A DNA stretch of 64,000 nucleotides, taken from positions 104,739-168,738 of the forward strand of contig OENT01000183.1 in the NCBI GenBank assembly GCA_900239685.1, read 5' to 3'. This stretch comes from Rotaria macrura. Lineage: Eukaryota > Rotifera > Eurotatoria > Philodinida > Philodinidae. Below are positions 51,101 to 61,589 of the stretch, in pieces; positions within the stretch are counted from its first letter, which is position 1; each line of letters begins with the position of its first letter. The translations under genes were made by a program, and so were the position numbers. Below the pieces are notes generated by a model. It was not told where the DNA came from. It did no database searches and was given only the letters and a program-made list of their open reading frames with translations.

Positions 51101-54100
51101 AAAATAAATTTTCAATCGATGAACATACAATGGAATTTCGAATCAATAATTTCGGTATGATTCTATCAAATCTGTCATCTGATTCAACAAAATACATACA
51201 TTTCTATCATCGAAGTACAAAACAAAATTTAACAATTAATTATTATAAAGTAGGACGATTTGCTAATGAAAACTATAATATTCAAACACCTATTTTTGAT
51301 ATAAATATGATGTATTATCATTCTGATGATGAAAATCGTTATGTAAATATTTTCTTAGAACTTTTACCATTACAAATGTCATCATTTAATCTTGTTCGTG
51401 GTCGATCATTTCGTATTGGTTATGGAACGAAACAAAAACAATTGATCTTATCAGGAAATATTGCATTTACTATTGAAGATATTGATCAAAAAGAAATTAT
51501 AATTATGAATGAACGTTGGAAATTAGTTTATGGCATGGAAAAACGCGATAAACTTTACATAAAATGGAATTTAAGATTTGATTCGAATAAAAAGATTCTT
51601 CAAGGTCAAATGAATATTCAAGATCCGAACGATGATATGTCAATACCTGTTTCTAGTGATATAAATGCACACGCAAATGATACGATGATAATAGCAACGA
51701 TGCGAACTAGTTATTCGTCATTGGATAATTCACCGAAGCCAATTATTCTCGAATTCAATGTTGATAAACGTATACTAATTCAACAATATTTTTCTCTTAA
51801 ATTAATTCATAAACCTTCAAATACAAACTTAAGTCTATCGATTGATCATTATCCACGACGAAAACTATACATTCGTGTGAAGCCCAATAGTATTTCAAAT
51901 GAGAAAACTTTCATACATTTGTATGCGAATACAACTGAATCTCAATTAAAACTATTACTCATACTTGCTGATCTAATCCATTTTAATTTGACTCTTCCAA
52001 AATCATATCCCGAAAATGGTCTATTACATTCATCTTTGTTTCTTGACGATGAAGAATATTTTGATGGACGTCTTGATACAACAGCATTAAAATTACGTTC
52101 AAAAATGTATACATGCCTTGTTAAATTTAATCAATTCATATTACAAGAAAACTTTTCTGAACAAATTCTTGCATCGATCTATGCCCGATGGATTGAACGT
52201 AATTCAACAACTGCACTTATAACAATATTCAATAGAAATGATTTTAAACGTGTAGGTTAAATAGTAAATAGGAATAAGAAAATGTTGTTTTTGTTTTACT
52301 TATCTTCTAAGGTAACAATACCAATTTCACAATCAGCTCAACAGACAACTTGGCTTAAACGTTTTCAACAATTTTTATTTACTAATAAATTAACACTTGA
52401 ATTTTTGAATGATTTAAAAACTTTTTCTAAGCATTTGAAAACCGATTTTATTAATGAACACGAACAATTCGGTATACAATTGTTAAATTATCTTGATTTA
52501 GATGATGATTTAAACTTACAATTACAACGAGTTAATTATACGATGAGAATGATTATTATCGAAAACTTATTTCACATAGGTTTTCATGGTGAAAAACTTT
52601 TACAAGAATACTTGAATAAGTAAGTATAGACATTTTCCGATAGTGAACATTTATTTTTGTTCACTATATTTCAACTCAAAATGATGACTCAATTAATCAG
52701 AGAAGTCGACACTCGGATGAAGTTCGATTTTAAGCTGTCAGTTTTTGAAAAAGAATAGTAAAGTGACAATCGGACTGATCACGATTGAGATGACTAAATG
52801 TTCTTGACAACAGAATTCATCGAAATGCAAGTACGATATTTGTTTACGAGAAGGAATTGATGTCAACAAGTATTCATTTTATTGATGATGATATTAACTC
52901 ATGTGATGAAATAATTCAATAAAACTAAGACAGTAAAAATAAACACAAGATTTGATTATAGGATATCCAGCAATGTATAACTGCGTTAAATGTTCGAGAT
53001 AAATAAAAGCTGAATTATAGAAACGAAGAGATAATAGTTAATCCTTTTTTCATTGTTGCTGTTTTTAAGAGAAACTAAACCTTGTACTTTTTTCTATCTA
53101 TAACAAAAGTTTAAAAATTTTGCTGTCACTGTAAAAGTTTCTATTAGATATATATATATGTATATCAGCTTCGATGTGAATTTAGTTCCATCTCAGCTGT
53201 AAACGATCCTAGTTTCGAAATATATTATCTGTGCAAGATTTCACCTGCTATCATTCAAACGAGGAAGATTTTATCATGAGTTAATTAAAATTCTTAAAGA
53301 AGACAACTTACCATACATTTGCCAAAAATTCGAACTTTCAACCAGAGATAGTCTAAATGGTGATTAAGACTTCATGAAAAATGTTATAGATAAACACGAT
53401 ACATATTTTCAATTAGTTCTTTTTGCATCTCAAGTTGCATGATATTAAACCGTCTAATTCGAATCCTTGAAAATTTTTCACTTAACAAATGAACTGACTA
53501 ATTAATCACAATTACCATGTTTATATGTCGATTACTTTTACTCAGAATATAGTTCCGTTTTAACATATATGCGTAAGAGTATATCAAGAAGTTAAAATTT
53601 CATGTAAGAATTTTAGAGATTGAAACTTTCGATTCTGTTACCTACCTTTTCTTTTATACTGATCTCAGAGATTATCTTTGATTGTTAGCGAAATTCAAAA
53701 AGCATTTGGAAATTTTCGTTGAATTATATCCGTGAAACGTTACTGCTTTTTAAATAATGACTTTTTACTGACAGTGAGAAAACTCTTATGCTCGATTATT
53801 TTAGTCTTACGTGTTTTGAAAATTATAAAAATTTATTACATCTTGAAATATCGCAATTAGTTACATTGAACATTGATACATTTGTGTATCAAATGGTTTA
53901 TCACGTTAATCAAACATTAATTATGTTCAATTATTTAACACATTATCCACGTTCAATGAATGCTATTATATCTTATATGAGCAATCAAATCATTCTTACT
54001 ACATATAATTTTATAAATAACTTATATTTAGAGACAAAACAATTCTTTCTTTCGAAATCTATTCAATATACTCATGAAATAGAATTTTTACTAAATACTT

Positions 54101-54423
54101 CTCCGTTGTTATCTGGTTCAATGACATTGTTTTCATCCAATGATATTCGCACGATAATGCATTTATCTAATAATCGATTACGTCAATTACTCAACTTATG
54201 GATGAATTCACCAATAGAATATAAGTTAATGAAAACAATAGCTCGTGAATCAATACAAATGATTGATAAATTTCGTTATTATCTTGATGATAAACTTGAT
54301 TTTTTACTTCCTCGATTACAAAATTACATGCCTCGATCTTGGATTAATGCTACCAATAATCAAACATTTTTACTAAGCTGGTCGAAACAACTGAACTTAA
54401 CAAATATTGTTTACGAAGAATGA
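42128..54423 (+). CDS. Giant secreted lipid-transfer-protein-like (apoB/vitellogenin type)
   Basis: Fourteen exons join in phase: 42128-42176, 42325-42473, 42543-42641, 42710-42832, 42910-43280, 43354-44002, 44073-44275, 45189-45362, 45420-45579, 45648-46292, 46890-48611, 50242-52251, 52312-52619 and 53775-54423; 2,436 residues. It begins with a signal peptide (MRLTVYTCLLLFSLIQG). The next 250 residues are beta-rich and include the LPD_N-like opening FSLLKYKYASKAIFQYVPS...LNITADVNF. Exon 6 (about 264-480) is helical, with the repeat style of the LLTP superhelix (HIKYRSIAVRFLGNKKQ, EDESSEMRILSFQAISSFLD) and ends PFGRINILFDDYLSSYLPYV. The remainder is mostly amphipathic beta-type sequence rich in N-x-S/T sites, with an RRRR furin-like site near residue 1273 and a helical C-terminus. 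No VWD domain is seen. Such proteins carry lipid between tissues or into eggs. The assignment rests on architecture, so it is moderate. AATAAA is at 54507-54512. Confidence 0.6.
44276..45188 (+). other. Long intron 7 of the lipid-transfer-like gene
   Basis: 913 bp from GTAATT to TTTAG. It carries no recognisable feature. Confidence 0.55.
46293..46889 (+). other. Intron 10 of the lipid-transfer-like gene
   Basis: 597 bp from GTAATA to TTTAG. Nothing recognisable inside. Confidence 0.55.
48612..50241 (+). other. Long intron 11 of the lipid-transfer-like gene
   Basis: 1,630 bp from GTATAT to TTTTAG. The flanking exons are both phase 0. A TA repeat lies at about 49155-49170. The short frame at 49970-50170 inside it has no recognisable content. 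Confidence 0.5.
52620..53774 (+). other. Long intron 13 of the lipid-transfer-like gene
   Basis: 1,155 bp from GTAAGT to GACAG. Nothing recognisable inside. Confidence 0.55.
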
Positions 54424-56597
54424 ATGCATTATCTAAAATCAATCAAATGTTTCTGATGTTTACTTGTTTTATCTATACATTCTTTTACGAGAAATATTTT
54501 CTTCGTAATAAAATTTCCAATGATTTGAAAAAATTGTAAAGAAATACCCATCGTTATTATTCGCAAGTGAAACATTGAAGGCATACTTGTCATCTCTCAC
54601 ACTATACGTGTATGATGTTGATTTTTGATTGGACCATATAGAAACACACTTAACATTTTATTTCTATAAAAATTTTCAATTTAGAGAAGATACATAATTA
54701 ACAATGATGAAAATCATAGTTTGATATACTGATTAGGAAAAAATAATGTCTGTCTACAATATAACTAATTGAATATAAGATATTGTTTGAAAATGTGTAT
54801 CAAATTTATAAAATCAACGTACGGAAATATTTATTGAAAAAAACTGATAATATTTTCAATACCAGAGATTGAGAAGGAACAGAATTTTCTAAAACTAGAT
54901 TCATATTACTAAGTAATAGAGACTATCGATCATCAAGTGTTCTTATTTCTCTTTTATTAGGTAAGATCAGTGACAAGCAATGCATATAGATTCTCTGTAG
55001 GTGATGGAAAAAAACAAGCGTCGTTCATGTTGAAGAATATAAGAGAAAGAATTTTAGTAGTTCTATCATGTGCTAATGTTGTTTTTACAGCGAATGTATT
55101 ATGTATTCCTTCTATTATCTATTCTCAATGCGGGAATTCACTTTGACTTTAAATATTTTCAAACCATATACTAGCTTTGATAAGATCACATGCTTAGTAT
55201 TGTAATATATTAGAAACGGACGATCAATAAAACAATTACCCTATGACTGAAGTCAATTATTCGTATTTTCTTTGATAGCACCTTAGTATATTTTGGTTAT
55301 TGTCATCATGGGTTAATAGCTGTAACTGAAATCAATACTTGCAATTTCCTATTTCAACGTATAAATTCGTCGACAAAAAGAATCGATTTCTTTTTTGAAT
55401 TGGCTATTTTTTTTAGGTGATTATGTGTGCAAAAACACGATATCATAAAGAATATTTTATAGATAAGATTCAAGTCATTTCGATTATTTCCCTGTTAATT
55501 AATTTTTCGTGAAAATTTTAGCGAAGAAAATTGTAAATAATTTCATGATGGTCTAATGTTATCAGCTACATATAATTATTTGATTTGTTAATTCTAATAA
55601 CAGTATGAAATAGAGACGGATTTCTTTCGAGTACAATGCATTTTATTCTATGGTAAAACTTGTTGCTCAGTTGACTAATAAATACAGCTGAAAGAAATAA
55701 ATCGTTTAGTTTTATAGTATTCATTTGAAATCCATCTATTCTTCCAACTATAAAATATTCAAATAATATCAATAAGAATATGAATTAAATAATTGTACCC
55801 TTCGTGGATAGGGCGTCATTAGTAAATTTTTCACAATGAAATTTTCTAAGACATATGACGCTCGATGACAACAAATGTCATGATACAAGTATGTATATTA
55901 TTTCTTAGAACAATAAAAAGAATCACATTATCCTACTTTCCAAGTAAGGAAAGAAATGAATATTTGCATTTTAAAATCACAAAAAAAAGCTGTACACCTT
56001 TTCATTCTTGTTTAATTAAAGACCTTCAGCATGTTAAAAAAAATATGCACTGGTTTTCTTGTAAATCAATTCCTTGGAATATATATGTGTGTCACTAGAC
56101 ATTTGGTAAAGTTCAAGCCAATTAAATAAACATCATGTATTTTTTATAAAAATTTAAATAGAAAATTAGAATTCATCATATTTCTTACATTCAATCTTAC
56201 AATTGATAGTTTTAAAAATTTCTCTGAACTATGGATGATCGATTCCAATGGGAAAAGTGAGTGCACATCCTGGTATGACTACAATTTCACGTACTCGATT
56301 GTCTTACTCAATGTCTACACGCTATCATAAAGATTTATTTCATAAGGTTTTTTTCTCTTTCTTCGGTCAGCGTGGAGTACTGGTAGATTCTACTAAATTG
56401 AAATGATCAAAGTTATCCTTGTGTCCGTTGGACTTTTATGTTTGACTATTTTGAGCAAGTTGTACAAATAGAGAAAGAAACGAAGAACGAAAAAGAATCA
56501 GCAAAAAGAAAGAAGACAATTCATTATCATGTTTGACACAAGATCAGCATTTACATCAATAAATTAAGAATTCGTTCGATCGATTTAAAGAAAAAAC
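54424..56597. other. Intergenic region, no gene seen
   Basis: About 2.2 kb of AT-rich DNA between the lipid-transfer-like gene and the cysteine-rich gene. The frames at 55566-55772 (-) and 55865-56098 (+) show no domain. No repeat or RNA gene is recognised. Confidence 0.5.
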
Positions 56598-57887
56598 ATG
56601 AAGTCATGCAGTATCATCATACTATGGTGACTTGTTGCTAGTTACTTGATAGGTAAAAATTTGTTAGATTTAAACTATTTTCTTTGAATATCGTAATGCG
56701 ATTAACTATCTCATATATGATACATTCTGTCAGTCAGATGAATAAGACCTAATACAGATAATAAACAATTTCTACCAATTATTTTGTATGTTATAGAAGG
56801 AAAACATGCTGCACACGGGAATGGCATCAACAAAAATATTCAAAGATGGTCACATCGCCAATCATCTGATTTTAATCTAATTGACCCATACTATGCATTG
56901 TTCAATCATGATCATGTAGACGATCTTCTGCCTAAAGTAGGATTTTATCTAAATAATCTGAACGATGGTCAACCAAATTCCTGCACTTGTAAATGTGATG
57001 TGTCTGTTGGATCGCCGATCATATGTGTTAATCCACAGGCTTGTGTGTGTAAGATACTGTTTACAAACTTATCCTGATCAATCTACACTTGTAACTATGT
57101 ATGGTTGTTGTGGTTCGTCGTGCCAATATTTTCAAACTCAATCATTTCAAGCTCGACATTGCCTATGTAATTGTGCTGGTCAACAATATTTCAATCCAAC
57201 TGATACATGCATATCATCGCAAGCATGTTTATCACAATGTTATATTAAATTTCCTCGAGTATGTATGACCATGACAACACAAGCTTACTGTGGACACCAT
57301 TGTTTATCGTATTCACAAGCAGCTACTGATGTATGTGCTTGTCAATGTCGAGGAAATACGTACTATCCATCGCCTAAATACTCTAGCCCTGAAGCATGTG
57401 TTAGTAATTGTATAACGGTAAGAAAATATTATTCGACTTTTTGCCTCTTCACAAACTTACATCGTCAGTTCTTTGTCAAACTGGTCGGACTTGCATAGAA
57501 ACATGCATTAACTCCTATAGTACATGTACTCAAGATAATACTGAAGCACGTTGTGATTTTGGCTGCCAAAAAACGTTTCTATCATGTTCTTGTTTATGTG
57601 GTTCAAATCAAAATATCCCATTGAGTATATCCTATGATTTACCACAACAATGTTTGCAAGCATGTTCACAATTATCTCCACAATGTAATGCTCTAAATAC
57701 ACAAGGATGTTGTGGTATTAGTTGTTTAAGCTATGTTCCAATACGTCGATGTCACTGTGCTGCGGCTATTTATTATACAACATCAATTTGTCACAATGCT
57801 GAGCAGTGTAAGAATGCATGTATTACTCAATTTAGTTATGTTTTTACAGCATTAACTACAATTGGTTGTTGTAATGAAACGATGTGA
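56598..57887 (+). pseudogene. Cysteine-rich repeat secreted protein, apparently disrupted
   Basis: Exon 1 (56598-56652) reads like a signal peptide, MKSCSIIILW then LVASYLIG, but codon 11 (56628-56630) is TGA. It joins in phase to 56797 onward (EGKHAAHGNG...). From there Cys-rich modules appear: NSCTCKCDVSVGSP, then after a frame change near 57045-57060 CLQTYPDQS...YGCCGSSC, HCLCNCAGQQYF, ACLSQCYIKFPRVC, YCGHHCLSYS and CACQCRGNTYY. A last exon at 57469-57887 joins in phase if the donor is GTAATT at 57404, giving RTCIETCINSYSTC, FGCQKTF, QGCCGISCLSY and a TGA stop. The repeating unit is roughly C-x-C-x-C, then CxxxC, then (C)CGxxC. I do not recognise the family. With one stop in the signal peptide and one frameshift, it is a pseudogene, or this copy carries assembly errors. 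Confidence 0.5.
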
Positions 57888-59198
57888 ACACGTGACAATC
57901 GATTTTTAAGTGTTGGTAAAACTACATCATTTCGATTATCACATGTTACCATTTTATGCTTGATCAATATTTTTTTCTAAGTTCATCCAGTCTAGCTTTC
58001 TTCTGAATGTACTCTGTTTTGTTTTTATACCGATAGTCAATTTATAAATACGAGACAATTATTGATTTGAATTACTATGCATTTTAGATTTTCATGAAAA
58101 AAACATACATGACATTTGCATATTTTAAATGAGAACACCGAAGACATGTTACTGAAATAAATATACTCAATTATGTATGTACAAATTGAGAAAAAAAATG
58201 CAAAACTATTATCGTATATTTTAAATGCAATACTATCATTTTCTTGAAAAAATTTTAAATACTAGTTTTTTTGTTTCGTTTCTTGATTAGTCACAAAAGT
58301 TTAGCTCAAGATATCGAAATTGATAACTCACGTCAAAGTTACTGTATACAAAATCATCACTGTTTATTGTGAATCTTCCTGAGCTTTGAAAATAAGTTTA
58401 CAATTCTACACTGGTCGTGCTCGATAGAGAATCAAGTTCTCTAGAAATTTTCTGACATTGTCTCTCAAGAAAACGCTCAGTGTGGGCACAACTAAGATTC
58501 GGAAAATTCGAAAAAGGAACAGAACTATTGAATGTTTGGAAAATTACTGAACTTAAAATTTTTTATAAATGTTTAAAAATTCTACGTAAAATTTTTCGTC
58601 GTTCGATAATATTTCCGAAGTTTTACGGGCACTATTTGTAAGAGAACATTTTTCGTATAGAAGATTGGAGAACAAGAGTATAACATTTTTTGAAATAGTT
58701 TCGAGTTGTTCTTTTTCCAAAAGTCAAAATATTTGAAGTGTGGCATCTAATGGAATTGGTACTTGTATTATTCTTGTCTTTTTTTGTCAGATTTAAATTT
58801 TACATCCGACCTTATTAGACGTGATGAATGTTTACAATAGCAGTGACAAGCGAATCTTGGATAACTTTTATCTGTTAAAATAGACATAAAAATCTATTGC
58901 TGATCTTGATATGAGCCTAATACACAAAAAGAGTAAAGAATATTTCACTCCTTGTTTTGAGGTAACTATACTTTTAGCAGTGACTTTCATGGCTGTAAAC
59001 TCCCTGGTCTCGTACGATATCTTCAGAAAAGTACCAAATCACAAATCAGCAAATGATTATATATTAATTTTTCAAGTGTTACATTCACAATGTGAAATTT
59101 CAACATTATTTTTAAGTGTTGGCAAGACTAAAAATAAAAGGTGAGTATCGATGATGTGACATTGTTTAATACTATGGTGTAGAAAAGATCTATATATA
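57888..59198. other. Intergenic region before the mariner element
   Basis: AT-rich sequence with no recognised gene. The frame at 58911-59144 has one hydrophobic stretch but no family match or supporting splice structure. Confidence 0.45.
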
Positions 59199-59200
59199 TA

Positions 59201-59270
59201 CAGGGTGTCGCAAAAGTCATCTACCAAAAAGAAAATTGAATATCTCAGCCATTCTTTAAAGAAACCCATA
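59201..59270 (+). repeat. Left terminal inverted repeat of the mariner element
   Basis: About 70 bp starting CAGGGTGTCGCAAAAGTCAT and ending near AAGAAACCCATA. It pairs with the right repeat with only a handful of mismatches. Confidence 0.85.
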
Positions 59271-59342
59271 CAATCTTTTTTTTTTGAAAGATAAATGTTC
59301 CAAGTATAGTTTACATTTGAGATTTAAAAAATATCATATTCT

Positions 59343-60378
59343 TTGGAGATCAAAATCCAGATCGTTCTCCTCATGGCAAATTTTGAATCGCCAATAATGG
59401 TGATTCGTGAATTACGACAACGAGAATTAACAGAGATTCCGGAGCGGCATACCATTACATCTATCTATCAAAAGTTTCTTGAAGCTGGTTCAGTAGAAGG
59501 CCGCATCCGTTCCGGAAGACCATCAACAATTACAGATGACGTTGTCAATGAGGTGGACGGGGCTTTGAGTTAAGAACCGCAAACCAGTGTAAGGAAAATT
59601 GGTCGAGAAATGAAGATTTCAAAGGATAAAGCACATCGTATTATGCGTGATATTATTGCATTTAAGCCATATATGATGTATTGTACTCAACAGTTATATG
59701 ATGAAGATATGGATTTACGTGTAGAAATATTAGAGCTTTAGATACCCATTCTTGAAAATCCAGAAAATGAAGCTAATGTTTTCTTTTCGGATGAATCAAG
59801 TTTTTATGTTTCTGGGATGGTGAACACGCACAATTGTCGTATTTGGGCTGCAAGCAATCCATTTACTACTGTCGAGGCTGCAATGAACTCGCCCAAGATC
59901 AATGTATGGTGTGCAATGTCAAGCAAGCAGATAATTGGTCCTTATTTTTCTGAAGAAGACACAATCAGTAAAAAATAATTTGAATATACTAAAAAATAAT
60001 TTTTATCCAATTCTACAAAAGAAAAGGCTGCATAAAAAAATAATTTTTCAACAAAATGGCTCTCCAGCGCATTTTTCAAAAGGAGTTCGTGCATGGTTAG
60101 ATGAGAATTTCAATGATAAATGGATTGGTAGAGGTGAACCAATTTCTTGGGCGCCGCGATCTCCAGATCTAACTCTTCTTGACTTCTATCTCTGGGGTTA
60201 TATCAAATCAAACGTGTACAAAACGCAGGTTGAAGATATTCATGAACTGAAGGACACAATCGAAAAAGAAATCAAAACCATAAATAAACAAACATTACAA
60301 AGTGTTTTTAATGATATTTTGAAAAGACTTAAATTTTGTATTGATGTTAATGGTAACACCTTTGAACAGTTCTTGTAA
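59343..60378 (+). pseudogene. Tc1/mariner transposase relic
   Basis: The reading frame starts near 59343 with a helix-turn-helix region (TSIYQKFLEAGSVEGRIRSG then RPSTITDD). It is broken by TAA at 59571-59573 and TAG at 59739-59741 in the same frame, ends at a TAA near 59978, and resumes in another frame after a tandem TAAAAAATAATTT. The first catalytic Asp is in FFSDESSFYV. The second should lie in the QQDG motif but reads QQNGSPAH, Asp to Asn. The third lies in WAPRSPDLTLLDFYLWGYIK. With two stops, a frameshift and a lost catalytic Asp it cannot encode active transposase. Confidence 0.85.
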
Positions 60379-60435
60379 GACTCTTTTATATCAAATAAAA
60401 CTTAGAACATTTCTCTTTCGAACAAAAAACAATTT

Positions 60436-60506
60436 TATGGGTTTCTTTAAAAAAATGGCTGAGATATTTTCTTTTCTTTTTGGTAGATTACTTTTGCGAC
60501 ATCCTG
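60436..60506 (-). repeat. Right terminal inverted repeat of the mariner element
   Basis: About 70 bp from TATGGGTTTCTTTAAA to TTTTGCGACATCCTG, complementary to the left repeat. Confidence 0.85.
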
Positions 60507-60508
60507 TA

Positions 60509-61589
60509 TTTATAACAATGAATTTCAGATTAAGAATAATCAACGAACACTCATGAATTAAATTCTTGCTGTTTTTAAACTTTCAACTGTTTACATTGGA
60601 CTTTATTCAAATAGTTAAATGCGCCATTAGATAAGATAACAGTGAAAGTTTTGTCCAGCTAACACTCTAGTAAACCTGAAAACAAGTAAAATACATCTAA
60701 CATATGAAATTTAGTAATATCTCACTCCCACCTGGAGGTATGGCTTACCTTATCACAGTAGCATAAGATCTTATTGGTAATGTTAAATACTAGAGAATAT
60801 TAATAAAAATCAATGATTTCGTTTCGAATTCATTTCTGGAAATCACTTTCAGAGTTTACTGGCACGTTTGTATTAATTATCTGTTACAGCTGACATTAGA
60901 TTAATATTGAAATTCAATGACTAGAATAGAGATTTTTGCATAGGATTCATTTCTGTATTCATCGTCATTAATATTTCTTTCGAAATTTATACTGAATCAA
61001 AAAAGAAAAATGATTCATTCCGATGCATAGCTATGCAAAGATATCGTAGTACCTCAGTAGATAGATAGACTAACAGAAAGATAGATAGTTATCTTCAACA
61101 ACAAGTTTTGCGTGTTTATTTTCTCTTTTCTCATCTTCGTTTGTAATTGCACTCATAGAAAGATTTTATTTTTCGAGAAGGTCGAATTCCGTATATTATA
61201 TATTTATATATATATATATATATAAGACTTGAAGCAAGATATTTTAACAACCTTTCAATAGATTTGAATTGATATATATGAATATATTTTATAGATAAAT
61301 TTCATCATCAATAGATGTTTGTATTAGCTTCCGACTTGTGCCTATGCTAGTTTATTTCATAGGTCGTTTTGCTGTCTTGGTTGGCCCATTTTCTTGTCAC
61401 AACATCAGCAAAAAAAGATACTCGAGATTCTTGCCATTTATTTTTTGATGCATGTATCACACTTTTTTTGTTATCTCTATAGTTATCATATAAGAAACAC
61501 AGGGGTTTTATATGCAAGCATTTTGTCATTTATATAGACATATTGTTTTGTTCGTTATCCTAGATATACAACAACGAAAAGTTTCTAAC
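60509..61589. other. Intergenic region upstream of the saposin gene
   Basis: About 1.1 kb. A TA repeat lies at about 61196-61224 and GATA-type repeats at about 61058-61090. An acceptor-like TTCGTTATCCTAG ends at 61563, 26 nt before the saposin ATG. No gene is recognised; the minus-strand frame at 61347-61529 has no domain. Confidence 0.5.
61562..61563 (+). other. Splice acceptor 5' of the saposin gene
   Basis: TTTTGTTCGTTATCCTAG ends at 61563 and the ATG follows at 61590. It fits a 5'UTR intron or trans-splice acceptor. Confidence 0.4.

Larger units (their letters stand above)
59201..60506 (+). mobile_element. Tc1/mariner-superfamily DNA transposon, inactive
   Basis: A 1,306-bp element bounded by inverted repeats of about 70 bp and flanked by TA on both sides (59199-59200 and 60507-60508), the target-site duplication of this superfamily. 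The ends read CAGGGTGTCGCAAAAGT and, reversed, CAGGATGTCGCAAAAGT. A single transposase relic occupies the middle. The inverted repeats are far better kept than the coding region appears to be. Confidence 0.85.

Noticed and set aside
57052-57152. A possible 101-bp intron that would restore the frame of the cysteine-rich gene
   Set aside because: Donor and acceptor exist and the frame would close, but it would remove a clear Cys-rich module (CLQTYP...GCCGSSC), so a lesion at this point seems more likely.
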